A stretch of DNA of 64,000 bases, taken from Hedera helix (lineage: Eukaryota > Streptophyta > Magnoliopsida > Apiales > Araliaceae). The stretch is from assembly GCA_947179155.2 (NCBI GenBank), contig OX359266.1:12149098-12213097 (forward strand), given 5' to 3'. The stretch's first letter is position 1, and the number at the start of each line of letters is the position of its first letter. The translations under genes were made by a program, and so were the position numbers. Positions 35,901 to 49,033 of the stretch are shown in pieces. The notes beneath the pieces were generated by a model. It did not search any database, was not told the DNA's origin, and was given only the letters and a program-made list of their open reading frames with translations.

Positions 35901-38731
35901 ATGTCATGCCTCGTGTCGTGTATTGTAGTATCTCTGTCTTGTATTGGTATCAGTAGCTTATTTAGGTTGGTATCATTTGAATATTATCGATCACTATCTC
36001 CATCTAATAGACTCAAGTTGACTTTTTGATTTTCTTACGCATGTTTAGGCTTTTGTAGGACACCCTCGTTTATTTTCAATATTTGTTTCTCAATACAAAA
36101 ATTTAGTCTTAAATTTTAATGTTTAAAATACTCAATTTTTTTTGGTCTTAATGTGTCCTAGGCTAACCTTAATTTGTGGGGGAATAAAGAAAAAATACTT
36201 GCTCAAAAATTCATATGAAAATCTCTTTTTTGGACGAGGGTATATACTACTGCCTGCTCATTGAGTCTGTTCCTACACCTGATCATTGAGTCATGATCAA
36301 GAAATATTGTGCTTGAATAAGTAGTTTACAGCTCAATTAGAAATTTCAAGTTTTTATGCTTCCTTTACAGCGTAAATTTTAATTTTTTAATGAAACTGTA
36401 GCTGACTGTGGTACTTTTAATAGGGTCTTATATCGGCTGAACATCGTATTTCAATGTGTCATCAAGCTTGCAAAAGTTCTGATTTTGTAATGGTGGACCC
36501 CTGGGAGGTCTCTCTCTCTCCCCATATGTACAGATCTGTATAGCCCTGTAACATGTTGAAAATTTTTAAGAAATTTTGCGTGTCATTTTAGTAATATTGC
36601 TATATTGGTTTTGCTTAGTATTTATTTCCTTGCATCTAGACTCTATTGACATATAACTACTGGCTAACATCTAATTATATGTGTATTTTGATTTTAAACT
36701 TATTCTTTTTTTATAGGCAAATCAGTGTACCTTCCAGCGCACATTGACTGTCTTGTCCAGAATCAAAAGTTCCTTGGGTAATAGTGGACTGGTTGAGAGT
36801 GGTAGGCTCGCAGTATCATTTCTTTCCTTCTTCACTTGAACAATCGAATTGGATGCCAAATTTAATCAGTGTTTGTCACAAATGCTTTATCATACGAGTT
36901 AAACAGGAATTGTATGATTGAAAAAGCTTGGTATTAAGAATCTACTGTATTTAGATTCCTTTATCCAAACCTTTTAGCCAGTCTGTGTTACTTTGTTTTT
37001 GTTTTTGTTTTTTTTTTTGCTTAAACAGATCCATTTTCTCATAGATTAGTCTTGGAGGTATTTCTGATTTTCTTGTGGAACTAATATGACTCATTATTTG
37101 ATAATCATATGCGAAGGTACACGTGTTTTAATCTAATAATAGAGTCACATATGCACCTGTGTATAATTCTGATTCTGAACATTATTACAATTAGTATTAA
37201 TACTATTTTGTTTCAGGTTTTGCATTATCACCTTAAACTGTTTTTATTCCATATTGTATTGCACATATTTTGTGTTTTTGTATCTCATATGATGGCATTC
37301 TCATTACTTGTATATTCTGGTTGTAGCATCCATGAAGGTCATGCTTGTCTGCGGTTCTGATCTGCTAGAATCTATCAGCACTCCTGGAACATGGATTCCT
37401 GAGGAGGTGAAAATTATTGAGAAAATTTCAAGAGTCAATACTACCACAAAATTCCGTGTATCCTTTTAATTTTGATGCCATGACCATTCCATTTGTTAGT
37501 GGTACAGAAGCTCACAATGCAATGATGGTGACTGCATGTCACAAATCTCTATTTCACTAACAAAAAATATTGTGCAATGATACTGCAACCTTATTATTGG
37601 GATGATGTAGACATGCAGTCGCCATCTTGGTATAGTGAGCCTCTAATACCTCATAAAGTGGTAAGTTTTAGTGCAAAAGGTTATTTTTCTGTTATTTTGT
37701 GAATATCTAAAAAAGTAATCTAACATTTGCTTTGTTAGGTTTTAGCTTATTGTATGGGAAGAGTCTAAAATCTTTTTGGAGTTTTGAAGTGTGGGAGAAA
37801 TATTTAATTTGAATGTATCTCTTCCCATTTCTAGGTCAGGACCCTATGTATAGACTATGGTGTGGTTTGCATTCGACGAGAAGGTCAAGACATTGAGAAA
37901 ATTATTTGCAGTAATGACATTTGGAGTGCATACAAGGTATTGTCAGCTGATTTATCGTTGTGTTTTTTTAGTGTGTTACTTTTTAATTCTCAAATTGGCC
38001 AGCTCTGCAGTTAAACATTATACTCCCTTACAAAATTTAAGGTCATTAGTGACTTTTTGAAGTCCATTTTTTGGGACATATACAAAACATAGATTCATTT
38101 GATTTTTGTCAATGATGAAATATCGTAAATTATCTTAAAAGTGTTACTAATTGTAAGACTTGATTGTATCGCAATTGTTAATAAATTATGTCAATTTTGA
38201 GTTTGGAAATATCTTAAATCGACTTTAAAAAATCAATTAATATCTTATAATTTGAATCGGAGGGAGCTTATTTCAATGTCTGCTGGCTTCTTTGTTTTGA
38301 TTCTTCAAGTGATGCTGCTAATTCTGAGTTGAAATAATACAAACCCCAGTTAAACATAATGATTTTCTCGAGATTGTCCATGCTCTAGAAAGGGATACTA
38401 GGGTTTTAAATTTCAATATGATAAAATCTACTTGTTCATATCCTTCTACTTTATGTAATCTTGCAGAATAACATCAAAATCGTGGATGAAGTGGTTCCAA
38501 ACCGAATTAGTTCAACGCGAGTAAGGTAATAATGATCTCTTAGGTGTTTGCATTTAACAGTGGGTACGACGATTTCGTTGGTTTGATGAATTTTATGGTA
38601 GAGGAGCTTACTTATATTATAATGTCGCTTCCAGGGATTGCATTTCTAGAGGGTTATCAGTGAAATATTTGACACCAGATGAAGTAATTGATTACATCAA
38701 GCATCACAATCTGTACTCGAACTCCGCCTGA
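32996..38731 (+). CDS. NMNAT: Nicotinamide/nicotinate mononucleotide adenylyltransferase, copy 2
   Basis: This is the paralogue of 11563-17266 with identical exon structure: 32996-33072, 33717-33790, 34374-34459, 36424-36507, 36717-36801, 37327-37406, 37835-37936, 38467-38525, 38635-38731 (744 nt, 247 residues). All splice sites are GT-AG and the frame is open. Exon 6 is one codon shorter (SSLKV in copy 1, SMKV here). GSFNPPTCMHLRLFE has Cys where copy 1 has Tyr. Other changes from copy 1 include VRTLCRE to VRTLCID, DDILNEY to NDIWSAY, ESF to ESI and GAW to GTW. The catalytic TxxH, CGSDLLES and ISSTRVR remain. It probably makes a functional NAD-synthesis enzyme, but the changes cluster in the substrate-side region after CGSDLL. 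An in-frame ATG lies at 32939, as in copy 1. Confidence 0.92.
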
Positions 38732-39570
38732 TAGTGATGATCACCTGGCCGGATTTTGTAATCCGACGTATCGTTATTCCTTGTCCGATCGAAGAATTTT
38801 CTCATTCGACGAACCGTTAATTATTTACGAGTTATGGAGCTATGTTATAGTTATGTTGTGTCTCGGTAATAGGGGGGGGGGGGGGGGGGGGGGGCGGGGG
38901 GGGGGGGGGTGGACAACAAAGAACCTCATAGTATATTTAACAAATTAACTATCAGTATTTAATAATTAAATTAACTGTGTTTGTTATAGTTTTTTTTTAT
39001 AAAAATTATTTGATCATTGGTGACTTTTGTAAGTTAATTTAAAATATTTTTAAATTTAAAATTAAATCACTTATTAAAAATTATAAAATAATAAAATTTA
39101 CAATAGGTAATATTTTTTAGATAGTTTTTAATATTTATTACTGTATTAATTAAAATTAAAGTAATTTAAATTTATTTTACATTTAAAAATATTTTAATTT
39201 GATTTAAAAAAATTAATAATGATAAAATAATATGAAACTGATGAAATATTATCTTCTAGTAGTTGTATTTTTATTAATGGAGCAAACGATCGTCTTATTT
39301 TTATTGACAATGATATAAAATGACATAATATCGTTTACCATAACTAACGCGTTATAATTCTTTCACCACTAATAAAAAGACTAAATAAAGTTGGTGCAAT
39401 AAAAAGACTAAATAAAGTTAGTGCTACATATAATTGTATTGTTCTTGGACGTATGTCACACTGGCATGTTAATTTTTTAATTGAAAGGGTCAAAAAGTTT
39501 AAAAACTTAATGTTTTTAAAATACTAGACGTTATCAACCCGTATGAGATATGATCAAAATCAATTGAAAT
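38732..39570 (+). other. 3' flank of NMNAT copy 2
   Basis: Homologous to 17267-18052. A 38-base G tract with one C (38872-38909) lies about 140 bases past the stop codon. A small duplication AATAAAAAGACTAAATAAAG occurs at 39370-39418. No gene was seen. Confidence 0.65.
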
Positions 39571-40145
39571 ATTCAAGGATTTTTTTCATGTTTCAAGACA
39601 TTCTTAACACATGGCAACACTATAGGTTATTTAATATTGTTTGGGGTATAAAATATAAAAGACTCTTAATTTTTATTTTATTTTACGTATAAATTATTAT
39701 TTTATTATTATATTAAATTTTGTTGTATTCGTAAATAGATAATACAGTAGAGATTATAAAATATTAACTTGCGTTATTTAATTTAATTTTTTTCATTTGA
39801 ATTTAATTTTTTTGGACATAAGAACATCAACAAGAAAAGTAGTCATTTTTCTATAATTTTAAAAACTTAAAAAATAAGAAAATTAAGCAAAAAATTAAAA
39901 AAGAAATCATCTATTGAAAAAGACAAAGTACCCACCGAATACTTATGCTGTAATAAAAGTATAAAGTATACTAGCTAGTGGCTAGTGTACAAAGTTTGGT
40001 ATCCACTTTCCAGCTATGATTGAGATAAAGTTTACTATGTTTATGAAAAATGTTTCATTATTTTTTATTGTTAAATATGTGACCTTCAAAAAGGAGTAAA
40101 TAGAAATCGTTTTACATGCTCTAGACAAATAAAAATCAAAATTTT
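39571..40145. other. Duplicated intergenic sequence, copy 2
   Basis: Homologous to 22469-23040. No gene or clear element was recognised. Confidence 0.6.
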
Positions 40146-40560
40146 CAAAAACTGACTAACATTTTTAACCGGTTAACCAATGTTTTCAGATTCAAATAAG
40201 TAATTGGACAGAAAAAATTATCGGATCAATGAGTCATTAGTTAAATTAGTGATTGAACCATTATTAAACACGTAATGTTATAAGTATATAAAAATTATAT
40301 ATTATTAATAATTAATAAAATTTTAAAATATCTTATTTTTAATAAACTAGAATATAATGACTTTGTGTTACAAGAGTACTGAAGTGGTTAATTTTAATAT
40401 TAACAAAAAATTAGTGTTAAAAATAGGTTCACTAGGTCAACTTAACCGATTCTATTAGTTGAATTATCGGTTCAAATCGAATTTTGACCAAATTAATTTA
40501 ATCAGACCGGACAAATCAACTACTTGAAGCAATTGGGTCGAGTTTCAAAACCATTCAGTT
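40146..40560. repeat. Dispersed repeat, copy 2
   Basis: Paralogue of 23041-23420, with the same TTGAATTATCGGTTCAAATCG block near the right end. Divergent from the copies at 44840-45566. Confidence 0.5.
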
Positions 40561-40834
40561 AACTAAAATTACAAAAATAACCCAACTCATTTTCTCTCAA
40601 TACTGTTACAAACGTTTTGTAACTTTGTAGAATTAAACCGAGCTACCTTCTGGTACTAAAAACATACTAACGAAACACTTAATAATTGTTTAATTTCCAG
40701 AACTTTTGCTCGGTGCTAAAACATAAAAGGTGAAATTAGATGAACTATAAATTTTCAATATTTGATTCAAGTGAAGTTAAAAATTGTCGAGTCATTTTTT
40801 AAGGCTTTAGGCTTATTCGATCGTGACTTAAAAG
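40561..40834. other. Unassigned spacer present only in copy 2
   Basis: Lies between the dispersed repeat and the MITE-like repeat. Copy 1 passes more directly from one to the other (23420-23430). No recognisable content. Confidence 0.35.
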
Positions 40835-41510
40835 TTGGTCAAGTCAAACTAACTTATAAGTTAGTTTTTACTATTTGAGTATTCTTTAACTTATAAATTG
40901 ACGTATAAGTTATTTTTGCAAAGTAACAATTTATTATTTATCAAAAAATGACTTATAACTTATTTTAAATATAAGTAAATCTGACCAAATATAATTAATG
41001 GCTATTCTATCATTTATCTTTTTTACAAATTACATCTAATCTCTCTATTCTCTCTCGCCCCATTCTCTCTCGATCTAATTTTTTATTTTAATATATTAAT
41101 TGATATTAAAATTTAAAAATAATAATTAACTTTACATTCATTAGGATAAATCTTTTCTCAATATTTATTTAAATTTTACCATATTAAAATGTCTAAGATA
41201 ATAATAATAATATTGATAAATAAAAGGATATTATTTCAAAGAAAAGAAAAAAGAAAAACTCATAAATATTGAAGTTGTGGTTCTTTTTAATGTTTATCTA
41301 GTGTTGGAATGGTAGTTTTTATGATTAAATGTTGAATCAAGTATTTTTTTTTATTAATATCTTTTTTAGTAATCATTACAATTTATTTTAATTTTATTAG
41401 TATCTTTTTAGTAATCTTTATAATTTATTTTAACTTATAACTGAGTATCAATTAGTTGCCTTCATACCCTATTTTAACTTATAAGTTAAACTTGTGCCGA
41501 ACGGACCCTT
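40835..41510. repeat. MITE-like AT-rich repeat, longer copy
   Basis: Begins with CAAACTAACTTATAAGTTAG and ends AACTTATAAGTTAAACTTGTGCCGAACGGACCC. This inverted arrangement of ACTTATAAGTTA is common in small plant DNA elements. Copy 1 is cut at 23993. No coding capacity. Confidence 0.45.
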
Positions 41511-42353
41511 CGTCGTTTACCCATATTTTATCAGATTATTGATAAAATATATTTAAAAAGAAAAGGCTTAAATAACTTTTAAATTATGAAAGCTCAAAAA
41601 TATTTATTAAGAGTATCATGTGTATTACATGACGAATACGATAATGACGTGTGAAGAATGAATTGAAACGGTTAAAGAATTGAAGCAGTTATTGACCCCA
41701 TGCACTATCAACGATTTCAGGAAGTTGAAGGGATAATGGGTATAAAAGTTACACCAATTATTAAGATGGAGGAGATTATAAAAGAGGTCACATCCTAGTC
41801 AAAAAAGGACATCAACGAACTCATCATCAATAAATGAACAAAACAACTATTTTTAGAGTTTTTATCTTAGAGGTATGACTAGATGCCTGGTGGGGTGCAT
41901 CGCCCGAAGGTTTGTTAAGTAGGAATTAACTTAGTTTAGTTTATGTAAACAATTCTCAATTTGTGTTACTAGAATTATAGTAGTTAGAATTAATTTTTAG
42001 TTTCGTATTATTGAAAATTATATTAGTGTAATTGTTTTTATTGTACCAATTGTTTATGTGTTTTAAGAAATCTTTGAGTCTAAAATATAGAATAAATTTG
42101 GTATATAATAAATATTTTTTAATTATTAAATTATTTATTATCTAAAATAATTTTTTAACATTAATATTAAACTGATATTTAATTTTTTGCCCACAACATT
42201 ATACAAATTCAACATTTTTCCATAACTTTGATGCCAAATAGTAGCTTATTAAGTTTTGACTTTATCCAATCCAGATACGATTTTCTATTTTTGAGAGGAG
42301 AAAAACGTTTTCTCATTTATGATGCTATTCTTATCTTCGTTTTTATTCTCAAA
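41511..42353. other. Non-coding spacer
   Basis: No gene or repeat was recognised. A TATA-like GGGTATAAAAG lies at 41737, and GATTATAAAAGAGG at 41773. The short frame at 42228-42416 crosses into the Helitron end and is not credible as a gene. Confidence 0.4.
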
Positions 42354-44755
42354 CTAGATACAATCTCGTGCATTGCAGTGGGATTATTTATTTTATTAAG
42401 AAATATATATAATTAAAAATTATTTAGATCAATCATCCATCAATTTGAGTTAATATCAAATTAAAATTATGGGATATAATATCAATTTGAAATTGATTCA
42501 ATTTTGCGATATAATATCAGTTTAGATTTATATTTATGGGATCATATTACATTTTTTTTGAGTGATTAAGGAATTTTTTTAAAATAATAATTTTTTTATA
42601 TATAATATACAGTATTGTGCCCGAAAATTATTTATAAATAAAAAAATTAAAAATTCAAATTACTAGATAATATCATATATTTATGTGTCAGAGTTATCTG
42701 TAAAAATTGGATAATAAAACAATTCAAAAACTAAATTATTGGATAATATCAATTTGAAATTCTTACAATATTGAGATATAATCAAATGACAAAAAATTGA
42801 AGATAAATTATTGTGTGAGAGTTATCTGCAATTATTGGATAATCTTACATTTATAGTTTTTAATTCCATACTCACACAACAAGTGAAAAAATACATATTT
42901 TTTTGTGAGAATTATATATATAAAAACCTAATTTATATTTGTGTTGAATTATGGAATAATATTATATTTTTTTTTTGTGTGATAATTAACTGTAAAAAAT
43001 TAACAAAACCAAATTATTGATAAGTACATATTTTTATGTGTGTGAGTTATATGCAATTATGGGATAATATTAAAAAGAAAATTAGTTTTAGCTGATTTCA
43101 GATTTTTATTTGTCTTTGTGAAAATATTCTGATTGAGTGTAGTGGAAAAATTATTCAGTTGTAATTAGATTTTTATTATATTTTTTTTGTTGAGAATTAT
43201 CTACAATTAGATGGGATAATATTCAAAAAAAAATTGTGGGAGAATTATTTACAATTATGGGATAATGTTACATTTACAATTTTTTAATCCCACAGTCACA
43301 TAAAAAGTAAAAAAAAATAAAATAAAATTGTGAGAATTATATATATTAAACCAGATTTATATTTGTGTTGAATTATGGGATAATATTTTTTTTTTGTCTG
43401 AGAATTAGTTGTAAAATTTTTAAAAATATCAAATTATTGGATAATTATATATTTTTATGTGTGAGAGTTATATGCAATTATGAGATAATATTAAAAAAAA
43501 TTAACTTTTAAAAAAGTCAAATAATTATTGTGAGATTTATATTTTTATGTGTGAGAGTTATACGTAATTATATAAAAATCAGATATATATTTGTGGTTAT
43601 TTTCATATTTTTATGGGATAATATTCAAAAAATAGATTATTGGATAAATATAATAATGAATCAATTGTAATAAATGCTGATGGAAAGTTAAATTAATGTG
43701 AGTATGACATATGACACGCTGTGGTTAAAGTGTGCTGCGTTTTAATATATTTAATAATAGATTATTAGATAATATCAATTTTGAATTGCTACATTATTGA
43801 GATATAATCAAACGACAGAAATTTGAAGTTAAATTATTGTGTGAGAGTTATCTGCAATTATGGAATAATTTTACATTTACAATTTTTTAATTCCATACTC
43901 ACATAAAAAGCAAAAAAAAAAAAAATATTTTTTGTGAGAATTATATATATATATATAAATCAATTTTATATTTGTGTTGAATTATAGGATAATATTACAT
44001 ATTTTTTTGTGTGATAAATAGCTGTAAAAAATATTAAAAAAAACCAAATTATTGGATAAGTACATATTTTTATGTGTGTGAGTTATATGCAATTATGGAT
44101 AATATTAAAAAAAAAATTAGTTTTAGATGATTTTAGATTTTTATTTGTCTGTGTGAAAATATTCTGATCGAGTGTAGCGAAAAAATTATTCAGTTGTAAT
44201 TAGATTTTTATTACATTTTTTTTGTGAGTTATATTCAAAAAATTATTATGTGAGAATTATTTACAATTATTGAACAATGTTACATTTATAATTTTTTAAT
44301 TCCATATTCACACAAAAAGTTAAAAAAATAAATATTTTTTTGTAAGAATTATATATATATATATATATATAAACTGGATTTATATTTTTGTTGAATTATG
44401 GGATAATATTACATATTTTTTTTGTGAGAATTAGTTATATAATTATATATTTTTATGTGTGAGAGTTATATGCAATTATGGCAAAATATTAAAAAAATTA
44501 ACTTTAAAAAAAATTAAATAATTATTGTGAGAGTTATATTTTTATGTGTGAGAGTTATACGCAATTATATAAAAATCAAATATATATTTGTGATTATTTT
44601 CATATTTTTATGGGATAATATTCAAAAAATAGATTATTGGATAAATATAATAATAAATCAATTTTAATAAATGCTGGTGAGAAGTTGAGTTAATGTGAGC
44701 GTGGCATATGGCATGCTGTGGTTAAAATGTATTGCGTTTTAATATATATAATAGA
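42354..44755 (-). mobile_element. Non-autonomous Helitron with duplicated 5' end
   Basis: On the minus strand it starts TCTATTATATATATTAAAACG at 44755 and ends ...CTAG at 42354, with A before and T after, as Helitrons insert. A degenerate hairpin (CACTGCAATGCACGAG) lies about 10 bases before the 3' end. A second 5'-end-like TCTATTATTAAATATATTAAAACG lies inside at 43755. No Rep/helicase frame; frames such as 42811-43020 are AT-rich chance openings. Confidence 0.7.
42730..44755 (-). repeat. Two diverged ~1-kb direct repeats inside the Helitron
   Basis: 42730-43755 and 43760-44755 align throughout with small indels. Both contain the TTGAGATATAATCAAAYGAC, GTGTGAGAGTTATCTGCAAT, GATTGAGTGTAG-type and TTAATGTGAGYRTGRCATATG blocks in the same order. 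Each ends with the Helitron 5'-end sequence on the minus strand. Confidence 0.8.
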
Positions 44756-44839
44756 TTTGTTTGACTGAGAGCTTCAATGTACCCTTGTGATTTCATTGGG
44801 TTAGCACTCGTGACGAATATATGGTGAGTTTTAAGCATG

Positions 44840-45566
44840 GTTTTTAACAATATTTTCAGATATAGACCGATCATCGAATCGAAAAAAGTACTATATAGAT
44901 GAATCACTAGTTCAACCAGTGGTTAAACTGTTATTGAACCGGTGATGTCATAAATGAATAAGAAAATATATTTTTAATAATTAGTAAAAATTTAAAACAT
45001 CTAATTTTTTGTAAGCTAAAGTATTATAAAATTATGTTACAATATTATTAAAAATATCTAATTTTTAAAATAAAATTTTTTTTGCACAAAAAAAATATGA
45101 AAAAATAATTTAAAACCAGTTCACTAGGTCAACTTAACCGGTTTTACCGGTTCTTCAACCGGTGGTCAACCGGTTCAAACCGAGTTTTGACGGTTCTATT
45201 AAAAAACTGATTTTTTGGGCTGAACTGGACTAGAGTATAGACCAATTTCGTTTTTTACCGGTCGAACCGCCGGTCCAATCCGAGTTTAATAAACTTAATT
45301 TTTAAACCTAGACCACTTATCTAATCGAAAAGTGTACTAGGTAGATAGATCACTGGTTCAACCATTGTTAGAACTGTTATTGAATCAGTGACATCATAAA
45401 TATATATAAAAAAATTTAAAATATCTAATTTTTTAAAAGTTAAAATATAGTGAAATTATTGTACAATATTACTAAAAATATCTAATTTTAAAAATATAAA
45501 TATTTTGGTACCAAAAAAATATTAAAATATACTTTTAAAACTGATTCACTGGGTCGACTAACCGAT
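44840..45566. repeat. Two successive dispersed-repeat copies
   Basis: The first (44840-45300) has CGATCATCGAATCGAAAA, ATCACTAGTTCAACCAGTGG and a run of ACCGGTT motifs (45135-45180). The second (45300-45566) repeats the order and is cut at the LTR start at 45567. Same family as 23041-23420. Confidence 0.55.
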
Positions 45567-48500
45567 TTTACTGGTGGATTACAAAAGATTTACAAAGGTA
45601 ATTACGTATTAAGCAATTAATTAATTAACATGCAATAGTCTAATCTAAACTTTTTTTCCTTATCTTTGTCATTTTTAAAGCATTCGAGCTTTGCTGAAAA
45701 ATGAGTCATGATATAGCAAGGATGAGCAACTAGCTTACTCAGCAAGTTTAAGAACAGATAATACAAGATATATCATGATTGAATGAGAAATAATATCAAT
45801 AGTTTCAACAATAGATAATAATTGTGAAAGAACAAGAATCAATTTTTCAATGTACAAGAAATGATTGAATCTTTACTACTGAGTGGCCTCAAGGACCATG
45901 AACTACTGCTTAAGGTAAGTCAGATATATATTTGACACCTTGATAGTTTGGTACTCGAGGGGATCAACCTCTTGTACCTTATTTATACACATAACATTCA
46001 AATATCTTGCACAAATATCGGTTTCTCGAATATAATCCCCTTATCTAGGGTTGTTCGTTTTCAGTTTTACTGTAAGAATCCGCACCAAACCATTATTTGG
46101 ATAAACTCTTAAAATATTCAAATTGATGAATCTATACATGCAATGTCTAGTCGAAACAATTAGCTTCGACATTCTTAAACAGTTCTTGATTTAATGAACC
46201 ATAAATCTTGTAAATGTACTATGTGCGAATACAATAACAATGTAGATGTGAAATAATTTAAAATAATTAAATCACTCAAAGCTCTGACGAAATTAAATAC
46301 AAGTCTAGGAAGTTGATCAATAATAATTTGAATAGGTTTAGAGAACTTGTAGAAAAAAATAAATGCAAGTTAAGGGTCAGATAACTTGTCTCGTTTGTTG
46401 ATTACTGATAACCAATTCAATTTAACATCATTTGAACAGACTTCATAATTTATCAAGCTGATCTTTCAATTAGCATCATATATAGGTTAATATAATAACA
46501 TTTGTATATCTTAACTTATCTACACTTAATCACATAATTAAATAATTAAGCTATAATAAACATTCAAAAAATATTTTAATCACATAAAACCTATCTTAAT
46601 CATTTAATATAGATTAAACTTCTACCTAATATTATTAATAATATTTTATTTCTTTTCTAATATTATTAATCATTTAATAATATTTTATTCACTTCCTAAT
46701 ATTATTAATTATTTAATAATATTTTATTAACTTTATAATATTATTACTCATTTTTAATAATATTTTATTTATTTTCTAATATTATTACTAATTTAACAAC
46801 ATTCTATTCACTTTATAATATTATTAATTATTTAATAATATTTTATTTATTTTCTAATATTATTAATTATTTAATAATATTTTATTAACTTTATAATATT
46901 ATTAATTATTTAATAATATTTAATTTCTTTCCTAATATTATTAATCATTAAATAATATTTCATTAACTTTATAATATTATCAATTATTTAATAATATTTT
47001 ATTTATTTTCTAATATTATTAATCATTTAATAAAATTTTATTAACTTTTTAATATTATTAATCATTTAATAATATTTTATTCATTTTCTAATATTATTAA
47101 CCATTTAATAAAATTTTATTAACTTTTTAATATTATTAATCCTTTAATAATATTTTATTCATTTCCTAATATTATTAATCATTTAATAATATTTTATTAA
47201 CTTTATAATATTATTAAGCTTTTAATAATATTTTATTCATTTTCTAATATTATTAATCATTTAATAATATTTTATTAACTTTATAATATTATTAATCATT
47301 TAATAATATTATTAATTATTTAATAATAATTTATTAACTTTATAATATTATTAATCTTTTAATAATATTTTATTTATTTTATAAATTATTAAATTAACTC
47401 TTTATAATGTTTAAATTACATTAATTATATCCCATAATAATAAAATATTTTTATTTTTTTAACTTTCTGGCCCGAACCGATCCGACCAGGTTCGAAAACA
47501 TTTGTTTTCTTGGAAAAGGCATTGTGCCCCGGTGCCGTACTGTAGAAACATTTGTAAACTTTTTTCAGATTTTTCCATTTTGATTCAAACTTGCATAAAA
47601 TGAAGTTTACACATCCAAATGACACAAAATCAGTTTTGTTATCTTCCTAACTTCTTGTTTTATAACATTTCATGGTTCGATAACATTTTTGTAAACATGT
47701 TGACATGAAATTTATGATCGATCCATATAGGGTTTCCAAAATGACATGTTTTGCGGTAAAAGCTATAATTTCTTCATTTTTTCATATTTTTGAGAGTTTC
47801 AAGTTGGGTTATCTTCATAACTCATACATATAACTTTATAGTCATAGAAATCAAATATCCAACTTGTAAATCTCAAACTACCGCAATAAATAGCATATAG
47901 CTAACTAGGGTTTTACTGGTAGAATATTATATGAACTTTTCTTCCATTTATTTATATATCACAGATATCAATACATGTAATAAACATACCAAACTATGAA
48001 TCTGGCTATATATCATGGCTTTAAACTTCTAGAGCCTCAAAATAAGTTTTGATCGGTTAAAAATATATTTTGACTACTTAAAATATATATAGACTATAGA
48101 AATGACATATTGAGGATATAGAACACTTTTGAACCTCTTAGACTTGAAAGTTCTTCCTCTTATCCTTCCAAAGTAGGTTATGAGATTATATGTCATCCTC
48201 CAAACTCCTCTTCTAGTAATATCTTCCACATTTGAAGTGTTTCACTCTCAACTATCACTAGAACTCTCGCTTTCTCTCTAGAAATGCTAGACAAATGAAA
48301 TGACAAACCTATTAAAGCTTGACAGAGGTCTTATTTATAGGACTTTGGTAACCTCTCATTAACTCTTTAATCAACTAGCATTGGTGCAATTAGAGGCTAA
48401 TTTGTGCTTACTATTTGAGTGATTGACAAGAAGATTGACATGTTGATTGACTATGGTTGGTGAACAACTAAAGTAAAGTGTATAAATGAAGCAGCATTGC

Positions 48501-49033
48501 ACAACACTTCACCCCAAGTGGGGCTCACTCATGACCGGCCAAATGACCTTTTTGGCTTCTAATTTTGATTTATTTTTTCTCTTTTTATATATATATTGAC
48601 CAATCTTTGACTTAGTTTGGACTCCACATTAGACTTAATAATTAAATGTATTGGGCTTCTTCATTTAATTTCTTTGGGCTCAAATTATTTGTTCCACTGG
48701 ACTAACATTAACTAACACATGCTACATTTAATTAAATTAAGCGTTGGGCTAGTTTAAATATAACATGAATCAACATTTAATTAAATATATGGACTACTAA
48801 ATTACTTTATTAGACCTAGTTTAATACATCATTTGGACTTAAAATTTAATCCAATTAGACTTGTTTTAATAATTTATTCTACCACCTTGCTATCCTACAA
48901 AATAAATATACACATACACAAGTATATTCCTTCAATTATTTAACGTACAAATAATTAGTACAAAAATTTTAATTCGTTGTTAATTATTTAATAATTATAA
49001 TTACAATGATACATAGAATTCGTGGTTATTACA
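45567..49033 (-). repeat. Long 3' LTR of gypsy element B2, slightly truncated
   Basis: On the minus strand it starts TGTAATAACCACGAATTC at 49033. The left end matches B1's LTR only from position 5289, so roughly the last 175 bases of the LTR are lost. A TATA box CCTATAAATAAGACC lies on the minus strand at about 48327-48341. Length is at least 3.47 kb, in the range of Tekay LTRs. Confidence 0.82.
46620..47370. repeat. 39-bp AT tandem array in the B2 LTR
   Basis: About 19 units of the same 39-bp repeat as at 6290-6720, with alternating TTATTAACTTTATAATATT and TTATTCATTTTCTAATATT versions. Longer than in B1. Confidence 0.85.

Noticed and set aside
42228..43020. Short frames at and in the Helitron
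   Set aside because: AT-rich chance openings crossing the element terminus or internal repeats.
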